DNA of 64,000 nt from an uncultured Ruminococcus sp. (GTDB lineage: Bacteria > Bacillota > Clostridia > Oscillospirales > Acutalibacteraceae): NCBI GenBank assembly GCA_902785555.1, contig CACZZB010000004.1:1-64000 (forward strand), in the 5' to 3' direction. Position 1 is the stretch's first letter; each line of letters begins with the position of its first letter. A model generated the notes under the pieces. That model did no database searches. It was given only the letters and a program-made list of their open reading frames with translations, and had not been told where the DNA came from. Positions 52,928 to 63,610 of the stretch are shown piece after piece. The position numbers were made by a program, and so were the translations under genes.

Positions 52928-55057
52928 GTGAAAAAGTTTCCGAATTTAATCAAGGATATTCTCGGAGGAATAATAGTCGCACTTGTTTCGATACCGATAT
53001 CAATGGGATATGCACAGATAGCGGGACTTCCCATGCAGTACGGTCTGTACGGGTCTGTCATACCGATATTTTTATTCGGTCTGATAACCACTTCAAAAGA
53101 CTTTGTATTTGGTGTAGATGCTGCACCGGCAGCTCTTACGGGAGCAGCAATAGCTTCTCTGGGAATTGCCGCAGAATCCGAACAGGCTTTGTCAGCCGTT
53201 CCGACAATAGCTTTTTTTGTAGGCTGTTGGCTTTTGCTGTTATTCATCTTCAAAGCCGGAAAAATCGTACAGTATATTTCAGAATCCGTCATGGCAGGAT
53301 TTGTTTCGGGTATCTGCTGTACTATTATACTTATGCAAGTACCGAAATTATTCGGAGGTTCTCCCGGCACGGGTGAGGGAATCGAACTTATCGAACATAT
53401 CATTGAACAATTTTATTTATTCAATCCTGTTTCGGCACTTTTGGGAGCACTGACTATTGTTATAATAATGCTCGGAAAGAAATTTATTCCCAAATTTCCG
53501 ATGTCCGTTGCAATGATGGTAGCCGCTGTTCTGTCAACAGTTATATTCCATGTAGATAACTATGGTGTAAAGCTGTTGCCTGACGTTGAGAGCGGTTTTC
53601 CGATATTTAATTTCAGACCATATATACCAAGCATTGATATAATAACAGATATGATATTTTCATCCTTGAGCATAGCCGCTGTCATATTGTCGGAATCACT
53701 GCTTGCTTCAAAGGGAAATGCCATGAAAGACGGCTATAAATTAAATTCAAACAGGGAGATATTGGCATATTCAATAGCCAATTTTTCATCAGCATTAACA
53801 GGCTGCTGTCCTGTCAACGGCAGCGTTTCGAGAACAGGCATTGTACGACAGTTCGGTGCAAAAAGTCAGATAATTTCCGTTTCGGCTGCAATAACAATGG
53901 TTTTGGTGCTGTATTTAGGTACTCCCGTCATAAAATATATGCCTGTGCCCATTCTCACGGCAATAGTCGTTTCAGCTCTGATTAATGCCTGTGAATTCGG
54001 TGTCGCAAAAAAAGTTTTCAAAACAAGCAAGCCTGAATTTTACATATTTCTTGCGGCATTTTTCGGAGTGTTGATATTCGGTACAGTCGCAGGAGTTATT
54101 ATCGGAATAGTTCTTTCTTTCATAGCTGTTGTTATCCGTGCAGTGACACCGCCAAGGGCTTTCATGGGAGTTATCCCGAATAAAGACGGATTTTTCACGC
54201 TCGGCAGAAACAGCGAGGCTTTGCCTGTAAAGAATACTTTGATATACCGTTTCAGCGGAAATTTATTTTTCGCCAATATAGATACTTTTGAGAGTGATAT
54301 AGAAAATAATATAAAAGACGATACTAAAAATATAATCATAGATGCCCGTGCAGTAGGCAGTATTGATGTCACGGCAGCCGAAAGGCTTGTGATGATGTAT
54401 AAGAAATATGCCGAAAAAAATATAAGATTCTATTTTACGGAGCATATCGGAGAAGTCAATGATTTATTCAAGAAATTCGGTGAAACGGAATTCCTAAACA
54501 GCGGTGCAGTCAGAATGACCGTAACGCTTGCATTGCGTGATGCAGGACTTAAACCGCCTTATCCGACCGAAAAGGATATCATCACTCCTCAGAAACAGAA
54601 AAGACTTCAATACAAGAATTCCTTCAACCGCTCTGCAAGGGGTATACAGGCGGAATTGGAATGGGTATTCGGTGAAGATGCAGAAAAATTCAAGTCAAAT
54701 TTAGCTGACGAAATTTATCGGAATGTCACCGAACACAAGGAATTTGACAGCGATATCATAGAAACGGCTGAAAACCGCACTCACTGGGGAAAGTTCAATC
54801 TGTTTGACGAGGAAGATATTCTCGACAGGCTGGAACTTCGTCTGATAGAATTTTCGGAAAGTGACAAAGAACTTGACAAGCTGGAGGAACTTATAAATAA
54901 AAGGCGTAAGAAGATAGAGGAAAAAATGCTCAGGATGGACTCTCATGTCATAGAGCGACTTAAAAAACAGCGTGAAAAATTTCTCAAGACACTTGAAGAA
55001 AAAAATCCCGACGCCTATGAACATCTGATAAAATACCGTGAAAAACAACATAAGTAA
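52928..55057 (+). CDS. SulP family anion transporter with STAS domain and C-terminal coiled-coil extension
   Basis: A 709-residue membrane protein. The SulP signature LIKDILGGIIVALVSIPISMGYAQIAGLPMQYGLYGSVIP opens about ten to twelve membrane segments, with GCCPVNGSVSRTGIVRQFGAKSQ in the core. A STAS domain follows (about 430-530; NTLIYRFSGNLFFANIDTFE ... IIDARAVGSIDVTAAERLVM). The last ~165 residues are an unusual charged extension with coiled coil (LDKLEELINKRRKKIEEKMLRMDSHVIERLKKQREKFLKTLEEK). The GTG at 52928 is chosen; a GTG four codons upstream overlaps the GAGG site. The substrate could be sulfate, bicarbonate or a dicarboxylate. Confidence 0.9.
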   Translation: MKKFPNLIKDILGGIIVALVSIPISMGYAQIAGLPMQYGLYGSVIPIFLFGLITTSKDFVFGVDAAPAALTGAAIASLGIAAESEQALSAVPTIAFFVGCWLLLLFIFKAGKIVQYISESVMAGFVSGICCTIILMQVPKLFGGSPGTGEGIELIEHIIEQFYLFNPVSALLGALTIVIIMLGKKFIPKFPMSVAMMVAAVLSTVIFHVDNYGVKLLPDVESGFPIFNFRPYIPSIDIITDMIFSSLSIAAVILSESLLASKGNAMKDGYKLNSNREILAYSIANFSSALTGCCPVNGSVSRTGIVRQFGAKSQIISVSAAITMVLVLYLGTPVIKYMPVPILTAIVVSALINACEFGVAKKVFKTSKPEFYIFLAAFFGVLIFGTVAGVIIGIVLSFIAVVIRAVTPPRAFMGVIPNKDGFFTLGRNSEALPVKNTLIYRFSGNLFFANIDTFESDIENNIKDDTKNIIIDARAVGSIDVTAAERLVMMYKKYAEKNIRFYFTEHIGEVNDLFKKFGETEFLNSGAVRMTVTLALRDAGLKPPYPTEKDIITPQKQKRLQYKNSFNRSARGIQAELEWVFGEDAEKFKSNLADEIYRNVTEHKEFDSDIIETAENRTHWGKFNLFDEEDILDRLELRLIEFSESDKELDKLEELINKRRKKIEEKMLRMDSHVIERLKKQREKFLKTLEEKNPDAYEHLIKYREKQHK

Positions 55058-55062
55058 CAAAA

Positions 55063-55094
55063 AAATCTCCCTGTTTTTTTCAGCAGGGAGATTT
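55063..55094. terminator. Bidirectional terminator between SulP and yajC
   Basis: AAATCTCCCTG (55063-55073) pairs perfectly with CAGGGAGATTT (55084-55094). TTTCTTATC follows on the plus strand; TTTTTTTG follows on the minus strand. Confidence 0.85.
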
Positions 55095-55098
55095 CTTA

Positions 55099-55506
55099 TC
55101 ATTCTTCATTTTTCTTTGTTTTGTCTTTCTTGTCTTTTTTATCGTCTTTATCGGATTTTTTAGTTTCATCTTTTTTAGGCTGCTTGCTTGGAGTATCAAC
55201 GGATGAAATAGCCCATTTCTTGAATCTCATTCTGGTTTTATCGCTGCCTGTTTCAATAACAACGGTTTCATCATCATCACGAACAGCTATTATCCTGCCT
55301 ACGATTCCGCCTATTGTGGTAACATCATCACCTATTTCAATATTGCTGCGAAGCTCCTCCTCCTGTTTCTGTTTAACTCTCTGAGGACGGATAAACAGGA
55401 AATAGGCAATTACCAAAACAACTGCCCATATACCGAGCATCATAGCCATCTGCCACGGATTTGCTTCTGTTGATGCCGCTGCTGTGTCAAGAATATCAAA
55501 TAACAT
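55099..55506 (-). CDS. yajC: Preprotein translocase subunit YajC
   Basis: A 135-residue accessory protein of the Sec translocon. One membrane helix (about 18-40, MAMMLGIWAVVLVIAYFLFI) is followed by the family hallmark RPQRVKQKQEEELRSNIEIGDDVTTIGGIVGRIIAV. The C-terminal 30 residues are highly charged (KKDETKKSDKDDKKDKKDK), a common low-complexity tail. It lies downstream of tgt, the usual tgt-yajC neighbourhood of many bacteria, but has its own promoter. Confidence 0.95.
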   Translation of the reverse strand: MLFDILDTAAASTEANPWQMAMMLGIWAVVLVIAYFLFIRPQRVKQKQEEELRSNIEIGDDVTTIGGIVGRIIAVRDDDETVVIETGSDKTRMRFKKWAISSVDTPSKQPKKDETKKSDKDDKKDKKDKTKKNEE

Positions 55507-55540
55507 TTTTTCCCATTCCTTTCAAAAAAATAATAAACTA

Positions 55541-55569
55541 ATTATAGCAAGTTTGACAGTAACTTGCAA
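55541..55569 (-). promoter_or_regulatory. yajC promoter with inverted repeat
   Basis: On the minus strand TTGCAA (55569-55564), 17 bases, TATAAT (55546-55541). The spacer carries GCAAGTT (55547-55553) facing AACTTGC (55561-55567), overlapping the -35, so a repressor could block it; it may instead form a weak tgt terminator. Confidence 0.6.
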
Positions 55570-55578
55570 GAGTATTTT

Positions 55579-57461
<1,883 letters not shown>

Positions 57462-57502
57462 TATTTACAACGCCCTTTCTCAAAATCAATTTACATAAAA
57501 TG

Positions 57503-57531
57503 ATTGTATAATATTTTGTTTTTTTTGTCAA
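57503..57531 (-). promoter_or_regulatory. Promoter of the DUF2185-tgt pair
   Basis: On the minus strand perfect TTGACA (57531-57526), 17 bases, TACAAT (57508-57503). Confidence 0.7.
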
Positions 57532-57577
57532 TGTTTTATCTTAATTTTTACGGCTCAAAAAAATTCATCTAAATTTA

Positions 57578-57606
57578 TTGCTGTTTTTTCTTATTTGTGC
57601 TATATT
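57578..57606 (+). promoter_or_regulatory. Promoter of the MurT/GatD pair
   Basis: TTGCTG (57578-57583), 17 bases, TATATT (57601-57606), 39 bases upstream of the GTG start. Confidence 0.55.
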
Positions 57607-57644
57607 TATTAGGTGATTTTCTTAACAAAAAGGATTGATATTTT

Positions 57645-58976
57645 GTGAAAAGATTTTTAGGAACCCTTATCGGAAAAATGGTATTTTTCGCTGAAAAGAT
57701 AATGCACTATAATGCAAGCAGTTTTCCGGGTGAATTTGTACTCAAGCTGTTTCCGGATTATCTGAAAACCGTAAAATATCCGAAACTTGTCATAATGGTA
57801 ACAGGAAGCTGCGGAAAAGGCTCTACTACACGCATCATTGCCGATGCTCTGCGTGAAAACGGCATGACAGTCGCACATAATCTTGAAGGCTCAAACCTGC
57901 TCAGCGGTGTTGCTTCGACTGTTATCAAAAATATAAAATTTTCGGGAAAAATCCCCACAGATGCCCTTGTTCTCGAAACCGATGAACGCTATCTCAAATT
58001 CATCACCAAATATATAAAGCCCGACTATCTCGTGATAAATAATATCACCCGTGACCAGCCTCCCAGACAGGGGGATTTTGATATCGTTTTCGGTGAGATT
58101 TTAAAGGGCATCCCCGAAAATACACATATCATAGTAAACGGTGATGACCCCGTTACAAAAAAATTCTCCCTGTATAAAAATGATATGACATACTTCGGCA
58201 TAGATGAATTTTTTGCAAGCTATGAAAATGACATCAATGATGTCAAAGATATAAATTACTGTCCAAAATGCAGTGCAAGACTTGATTACAAATACCGTCA
58301 TTACGGCAGTGTCGGGGATTTCAAATGTCCGAACTGTGATTTTGCGAGAAATACTCCCGATTTCTGCATAACCTCTGTCGATAAAGATACAAATGAAATA
58401 ACCGTCAACAACAAAAGCAGGATAACAGCCAATGAACTTATACTCTTTAATTTATATAATTTAGTTGCGGCATATTCTGTTTTAAGCCTTGTCGGTATAG
58501 CTGATGATAAAATATCATCTTCACTCAATGCACAGCATATACAGAATAAAATTTATAAAGAGACAGTCAAAAAAGGCAGAAAATATATTGCCCTCAACTG
58601 CAAAGCCGAAAACAATGCTACTTATAATCTTGCAGTCATACACACATCTCTCGACAAGTCACCGAAAACTATCGTTCTCGGCTTGAGGGAAATAAGCCGA
58701 AGATATACTTTTTTTGACCTGTCATGGCTTTATGACATCAACTTTGAGCTCCTCAATGATGATAATTTAAAAAATGTAGTATGTGCAGGTCCTTACAGAT
58801 ACGATTTTGCGACACGAATAATGCTTGCGGGAATCCCAAAAGATAAAATAATCATACTTGATAATCTCGACCATGCAGGAAAAGTTTTTGACGAACAGAC
58901 TCAGGGAAATGTTTACGGTATCCTGAACTTTGACTATATAGACCCTTTTATAAATTCGGTCAATGAAATTGAATGA
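57645..58976 (+). CDS. murT: MurT-like Mur ligase (lipid II amidation subunit), atypical P-loop
   Basis: A 443-residue Mur-ligase-fold protein. In MurT/GatD complexes it activates the alpha-carboxyl of D-Glu in lipid II for amidation. Seen: a nucleotide loop VTGSCGKGSTTR where MurT usually reads GTNGKTTT; a zinc ribbon (CPKC ... CPNC, about 206-229) inserted in the central domain as in MurT; and a C-terminal DUF1727 domain with FDLSWLYDINFELL carrying the Asp region implicated in catalysis. The GTG start follows AAAGGA. It is followed 11 bases later by the GatD-like gene. The altered loop and altered GatD argue for a divergent pair. Confidence 0.82.
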   Translation: MKRFLGTLIGKMVFFAEKIMHYNASSFPGEFVLKLFPDYLKTVKYPKLVIMVTGSCGKGSTTRIIADALRENGMTVAHNLEGSNLLSGVASTVIKNIKFSGKIPTDALVLETDERYLKFITKYIKPDYLVINNITRDQPPRQGDFDIVFGEILKGIPENTHIIVNGDDPVTKKFSLYKNDMTYFGIDEFFASYENDINDVKDINYCPKCSARLDYKYRHYGSVGDFKCPNCDFARNTPDFCITSVDKDTNEITVNNKSRITANELILFNLYNLVAAYSVLSLVGIADDKISSSLNAQHIQNKIYKETVKKGRKYIALNCKAENNATYNLAVIHTSLDKSPKTIVLGLREISRRYTFFDLSWLYDINFELLNDDNLKNVVCAGPYRYDFATRIMLAGIPKDKIIILDNLDHAGKVFDEQTQGNVYGILNFDYIDPFINSVNEIE

Positions 58977-58987
58977 GGTGAATTTCC

Positions 58988-59626
58988 ATGATAAAAATTG
59001 CAAATATATACTATGACCTGCTGAATCTCTACGGTGACACGGGCAACTGCAAAGCACTTGCATATCATCTGCGTGAAACGGGCGAAGAAGTCACTGTCGA
59101 TAATATAAGATTCGGTGATAAGATAGATTTCAGTGACTATAATGTGATATTCATAGGCTCAGGCACGGAAAATAATCTGAAACTTGCCCTTGATGATATC
59201 CTCAGATACAAAAACGATATCCTTGAATACAAATCAAATGGCGGTTTTCTCATTGCAACGGGAAACAGTATCGAGCTTTTCGGTAAATCGGCTCTTGAAA
59301 TTTTCGATTATACCGTCACTTATCAAAATGAAAGGACAGTCCGTGACGTATGCATGAAAACCTCCGTTTTCGACTTTGACATCATCGGATTTGAAAATCA
59401 CAGGGGTACTATTGACCGTGATGAAAAGATAATTCTTGAAGATAATTTTATTTTGACATATACGATAGGTCCCCTGCTTGTCAGAAACCCGAAACTGACA
59501 GACTATATTATAAGGAAACTTCTCGAAAATTCCGACAGCGACCCTTCAAAAGCCGATTATACATTTGAAGAAAAGGCTTATGAAACAAGTCAGAATACAG
59601 ATTTGAAAAATATAACATCAGAATAA
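58988..59626 (+). CDS. gatD: GatD-like glutaminase homologue lacking catalytic Cys and His
   Basis: A 212-residue protein with the class I glutaminase fold of GatD/CobB-CobQ type. The family frame is clear: IANIYYDLLNLYGDTGN at the start, FIGSGTENN, GFENHRG (135-140) and YTIGPLLVRNP (158-168). However, the nucleophile elbow, usually CGGYQLLG, reads TGNSIELFG (91-99), with no Cys; the only Cys are at 21 and 122. The catalytic His of the LHGP motif is replaced by I160 in TIGP. Glutamine hydrolysis by the usual mechanism should be impossible. It lies 11 bases after the MurT-like gene. It may be a structural partner, with ammonia coming from elsewhere, or may serve another reaction. Confidence 0.85.
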   Translation: MIKIANIYYDLLNLYGDTGNCKALAYHLRETGEEVTVDNIRFGDKIDFSDYNVIFIGSGTENNLKLALDDILRYKNDILEYKSNGGFLIATGNSIELFGKSALEIFDYTVTYQNERTVRDVCMKTSVFDFDIIGFENHRGTIDRDEKIILEDNFILTYTIGPLLVRNPKLTDYIIRKLLENSDSDPSKADYTFEEKAYETSQNTDLKNITSE

Positions 59627-59725
59627 AAAAATTTTTAAAAAATATTGTGCATTATACAAATAAATATGTTATAATTGTCTTAACGGTCGCAGTATAAATA
59701 AAAACTGAAAGGTGCGGATATAAAG

Positions 59726-60439
59726 ATGAGTATGGGAAAAATACTTGTAGTGGATGATGATATAAATATTTGCGAACTTCTGAGATTGTATATCGAAAAA
59801 GAAGGCTTCGATGTAGTTATCGCCAATGACGGCGGTCAGGCTGTGACAAAATTCAAGACCGAAAAGCCAAAGCCCGACCTTGTTATCCTTGATATAATGC
59901 TCCCCGTTTTTGACGGCAGACAGGTATGCAGAGAAATACGAAAAACTTCCATGTGTCCGATAATCATGCTGACAGCAAAAGACGAAGTATTCGATAAAGT
60001 GCTGTGCTTTGAGCTTGGTGCAGATGACTATGTGGTAAAGCCGTTTGAAACCAAAGAGATAGTTGCAAGGATAAAGGCTATTCTCAGAAGAACAAACGGT
60101 GATATAAGCGGTGAAAAACCCGAAGTTCAGGAACAAAAGGAAGTCAGATATGATAAGCTCGTCATCAATCTGACAAACTATGAACTGAGAGTTGACGGCA
60201 AAAAAATAGATACTCCCCCCAAAGAAATGGAACTTATATATTATCTTGCAAGCAATCCCAACAGGGTATTTTCAAGAGATGACCTTCTGAATGAAGTATG
60301 GGGATTCGACTATTACGGAGATTCAAGAACGGTGGATGTCCATATCAAGCGTCTGAGAGAAAAATTGCAGGGCATTTCGCCAAAATGGGAATTGAAAACT
60401 GTATGGGGAGTAGGTTATAAATTTGAAAGAAAAGACTGA
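59726..60439 (+). CDS. OmpR/PhoB-family response regulator
   Basis: A 237-residue regulator. The receiver domain has the acidic pocket in LVVDDD, the phospho-Asp in LVILDIMLPVFDG, Thr in IIMLTAKDE and Lys in DDYVVKPFE. A winged-helix output domain follows with PPKEMELIYYLASNPNRVFSRDDLLNEVWGFDYYGDSRTVDVHIKRLREKL and the terminal WGVGYKF. The ribosome site is GAAAGG. A TATAAT (59670-59675) lies upstream with a poor -35. Its end overlaps the kinase start, and HtrA follows, so the system probably senses envelope or protein-folding stress (inference). Confidence 0.95.
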   Translation: MSMGKILVVDDDINICELLRLYIEKEGFDVVIANDGGQAVTKFKTEKPKPDLVILDIMLPVFDGRQVCREIRKTSMCPIIMLTAKDEVFDKVLCFELGADDYVVKPFETKEIVARIKAILRRTNGDISGEKPEVQEQKEVRYDKLVINLTNYELRVDGKKIDTPPKEMELIYYLASNPNRVFSRDDLLNEVWGFDYYGDSRTVDVHIKRLREKLQGISPKWELKTVWGVGYKFERKD

Positions 60440-61931
60440 AAAAAAATTTTATTCAAAAAAATCCATATTCCGAAAATATATGAACGTAAGTGTTCTGATA
60501 GTTTTTTTCAGCTTTCTGATACTCGGAATAATCCTTACACTTACTATAACTACCTATTGGGCAAACGAGAAAAGACAGGTACTTGACAAGAGAGCCGATA
60601 ATGTCGTCAGCTTTATAAGACGACATTCCGCCATAGACCCATCACTCGGAATGGGTATCAATACCAAAATTTATATAAATCAGCTCGATACCGTTCAGGA
60701 GCTTCTGAGATTATATGTTGATGATGTGGGTGTTGATGTAATAGTAACGGATATTGATGCAAATCCCGTCATGATAGTAAGCTCTCCCGACGGCATAGAT
60801 ATAGAAAAAATCACAGGCTCTCAGATATCTCCGCAAATAGTAAAGAAAACTATCGAGGATTCGGAATATTTTTCAAAAGGTACACTTGACGGTATCTATA
60901 AGACAGAAAGATATATTTCGGCAAAGCCCATATATTACAACAATAAAAGCAATACTATGGGAGTAGTCATGGTGATATCGGATACCAGTGACATAGCATC
61001 ATTCACGGATATGGTCATGCGTATTTTCATACTTTCGGCAATAACTACACTTTCAATATCGGTTCTCGCAATAGGTATATTTTCATACAATTTCGTAAAA
61101 CCCATAAAACAGGTAGCAAAAGCCACAAGGCAGTTCGGACGGGGAGATTTCAGTGTCCGTGTCAATATCGCAAGTGATGACGAGATAGGCGAACTTGCAA
61201 AGTCATTCAATAACATGGCGGAATCCCTTTCGGCATCCGAAAATGTACGACGGAGCTTTGTTGCGAATGTGTCGCATGAACTGAAAACTCCCATGACAAC
61301 TATTGCAGGATTCATTGACGGAATACTTGACGGAACTATCCAGAAAGAAAAACAGAATTACTATCTGAGTATCGTTTCCGAAGAAATAAAACGTCTTGCA
61401 AGACTTGTACGCTCAATGCTTGACCTTTCAAGACTTGACAGCGGTGAAATGAAACTGAATTATCAAAGCTTTGATTTGCTTTCAATGCTCGTAACAATAG
61501 TTATAACATTTGAGCAGGAGATTGAAAGAAAAAATATCGAAATAAAAGGTCTTGACTCGATTTCATCAAAAATGGTATACGGTGACAGAGACCTGCTGTA
61601 TCAGGTAGTTTATAATCTTATCGAAAACGCTGTAAAATTCACAAATGAAAACGGATATATCGAATTCAAAATAACAGAAAACTCCGAACAGGTGGATTTC
61701 TCGATAAAGAACAGCGGTCAGGGCATAAACAAATCCGAGATAGGCTTGGTATTCGACCGTTTCTATAAAACCGACAAATCCAGAAGCAAGGACAAAAAAG
61801 GTCTTGGATTGGGCTTGTATCTTGTAAGAAGCATTATACGAATGCACGGAGGAGATATCACCGCCAAAAGCGAACACGGGGAATACTGTGAGTTTGATTT
61901 CTACATTCCGAAAAAACAGGAAAAAAAATGA
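60423..61931 (+). CDS. Membrane sensor histidine kinase
   Basis: A 502-residue kinase: membrane segments at about 16-40 and 197-217 flank an extracellular sensor domain of about 155 residues; then HAMP (KPIKQVAKATRQFGRGDFSVRV ... DEIGELAKSFNNMAESL), the phospho-acceptor His in FVANVSHELKTPMTTIAGFIDGIL, and a HATPase with N-box LIENAVKFT, G1 GQGI and G2 GLGLGLYLV. The TTG start overlaps the regulator gene by 17 bases. The overall plan is like WalK/CssS-type kinases. No PAS domain is obvious between HAMP and the His domain. Confidence 0.95.
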   Translation: MKEKTEKKFYSKKSIFRKYMNVSVLIVFFSFLILGIILTLTITTYWANEKRQVLDKRADNVVSFIRRHSAIDPSLGMGINTKIYINQLDTVQELLRLYVDDVGVDVIVTDIDANPVMIVSSPDGIDIEKITGSQISPQIVKKTIEDSEYFSKGTLDGIYKTERYISAKPIYYNNKSNTMGVVMVISDTSDIASFTDMVMRIFILSAITTLSISVLAIGIFSYNFVKPIKQVAKATRQFGRGDFSVRVNIASDDEIGELAKSFNNMAESLSASENVRRSFVANVSHELKTPMTTIAGFIDGILDGTIQKEKQNYYLSIVSEEIKRLARLVRSMLDLSRLDSGEMKLNYQSFDLLSMLVTIVITFEQEIERKNIEIKGLDSISSKMVYGDRDLLYQVVYNLIENAVKFTNENGYIEFKITENSEQVDFSIKNSGQGINKSEIGLVFDRFYKTDKSRSKDKKGLGLGLYLVRSIIRMHGGDITAKSEHGEYCEFDFYIPKKQEKK

Positions 61932-61955
61932 TATATATAAGGGAGTGATATTTTT

Positions 61956-63287
61956 ATGAATGAATTTGATAATGACAAAGAACAATTTTATTACCCGAAT
62001 GACCAACAGAATAATATTCAAAATAACTTCAATAAAAATTATAACTATTCCTTTCAGCCCGATTATAATAATATCACACCCCGAAAGAGAGGTCGTGGAA
62101 CAAAAGCGATACTTTGGTTCACGGCTGCTTTTATGCTTGTTATGGCAATCGGTATCATAGTGATAGGAATGACAAATTCCGACGGAGATTTTTCAATAAT
62201 ATTTGACAATTCATCAGATGATGACAAAGTTCCTTTTAACAGAAACTCAAATTCCTCTTATGCTGTCGACACAGACCTTGCAGACGCACCGAGTGTCACG
62301 GCTGACCCAAACGGACCTCAGATATCAATACATGAGAGCTCCAAAAACGATATTTTCAATAATGCGAACCGTGCCTATGAAAAAGCTGCACCTTCTATCG
62401 TATGCATAACATCATACGAAGCCGGAAAAGATTATATACTCAATAAAAACGGTGTAGGTTCGGGTATAATAATAACCACTGACGGGTATATTGCAACCAA
62501 CAGCCATGTTGTTGATGACAGAAAAGACACAGGCGTTATGATAACTCTCACAAACGGTGAGCAATATCTCGGAACTATCATAGGCATTGACAAAAAAACC
62601 GACCTTGCTGTCATAAAAATAGATGCCGACAATCTTACACCGGCAGTATTTGCAGATTCCAATGCACTCTATGTCGGTCAGGATGCCTATGCAATAGGAA
62701 ATCCCGGAGGTGCAAAATATTCCAACTCACTCACAAAGGGTACTATATCGGCACTCAACAGAGTCCTTTCCGACGGCTATGTAAAATATATACAAACGGA
62801 TGCGGCAATAAATCCCGGTAATTCGGGCGGTGCACTGATAGATGATGAAGGCAGTGTCATCGGTATGAATACAATTAAGATAGTAGGCACAAATTATGAA
62901 GGAATGGGCTTTGCGATACCCAGCGACCAAGTCATTGACATAATAAACAAACTGATAAAATACGGTTATGTAAATGACCGTGGAACTTTGAGGATAGAAG
63001 GCACGAACTGTACTTTATACCAGTCCAAGACCAAAAATATCCCTCAGGGTATAATCATAACAAAAATATCATCCGAAAGTCCTCTTTATACCACAGGCGT
63101 AAAGGAAAAAGATATAATCACCGCCATTAACGGTACAGTTGTAAAGGATTTTACGGGATTTGTTGATGAAATGAATACATTCAAGCCCGGTGATGAAGTT
63201 ACTTTGACTATCTTCAGAGTTCCCGAAGACAACAAAATCGAACCTTTCAGCTTTGATGTTACGGTAACTTTGATACCTGATGAATAA
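61956..63287 (+). CDS. HtrA-like membrane-anchored serine protease (S1C, PDZ)
   Basis: A 443-residue quality-control protease. An Asn-rich cytoplasmic tail (1-45, NNIQNNFNKNYNY) precedes one membrane helix (about 48-70). The trypsin-like domain shows His in YIATNSHVVDD, Asp in KTDLAVIKID and Ser in NPGNSGGALID; a C-terminal PDZ domain (GIIITKISSESPLYTTGVKEKDIITAINGTVV) follows. The ribosome site is AAGGGAG. It lies 25 bases after the kinase gene and is probably a target as well as a partner of the two-component system, as in several Firmicutes where htrA is linked to such systems. Confidence 0.94.
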   Translation: MNEFDNDKEQFYYPNDQQNNIQNNFNKNYNYSFQPDYNNITPRKRGRGTKAILWFTAAFMLVMAIGIIVIGMTNSDGDFSIIFDNSSDDDKVPFNRNSNSSYAVDTDLADAPSVTADPNGPQISIHESSKNDIFNNANRAYEKAAPSIVCITSYEAGKDYILNKNGVGSGIIITTDGYIATNSHVVDDRKDTGVMITLTNGEQYLGTIIGIDKKTDLAVIKIDADNLTPAVFADSNALYVGQDAYAIGNPGGAKYSNSLTKGTISALNRVLSDGYVKYIQTDAAINPGNSGGALIDDEGSVIGMNTIKIVGTNYEGMGFAIPSDQVIDIINKLIKYGYVNDRGTLRIEGTNCTLYQSKTKNIPQGIIITKISSESPLYTTGVKEKDIITAINGTVVKDFTGFVDEMNTFKPGDEVTLTIFRVPEDNKIEPFSFDVTVTLIPDE

Positions 63288-63315
63288 ATTTTTTTCAAAA
63301 AAATTAAAAAAACTA

Positions 63316-63450
63316 TTGAAAAAGTCAGAATATTATGTTATTATAGTATTGTAATAATAAATTGTATGTTTCGTGTTGTTTTCGTTTTTTTCATTATCAC
63401 TTCCTTTGGCACAAAGTGCAGTCATTTTTTGGACTGCACTTTGTGTTTTT
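63316..63450 (+). ncRNA. Candidate small RNA between htrA and the PAS gene
   Basis: The 323-base gap 63288-63610 contains a promoter, TTGAAA (63316-63321), 17 bases, TATTAT (63339-63344), and about 65 bases later a strong terminator: CACAAAGTGCAGTC (63410-63423) pairs perfectly with GACTGCACTTTGTG (63432-63445), followed by TTTTT. No ribosome site or plausible frame lies between. A transcript of about 100 bases starting near 63351 would be U-rich with a single stable 3' hairpin, the general shape of a trans-acting sRNA. Alternatively the hairpin is simply the htrA terminator, and the promoter is chance. Confidence 0.45.
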
Positions 63451-63541
63451 ATAGGACATTTTTTGTCTGTCAGAAAAATAATTCCTCAAAAATAAAAAAC
63501 AATATTCAGAAGTATCTTTTTCAATTTATTGAAAATATACA

Positions 63542-63570
63542 TTGACAAAATAATTTAAAAATAGTATTAT
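63542..63570 (+). promoter_or_regulatory. Promoter of the PAS-domain gene
   Basis: Perfect TTGACA (63542-63547), 17 bases, TATTAT (63565-63570), 40 bases before the ATG. Confidence 0.8.
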
Positions 63571-63610
63571 TTTTTCAGAGGAGTTTTTTATTGCAAGGAG
63601 GCTTCTATTT

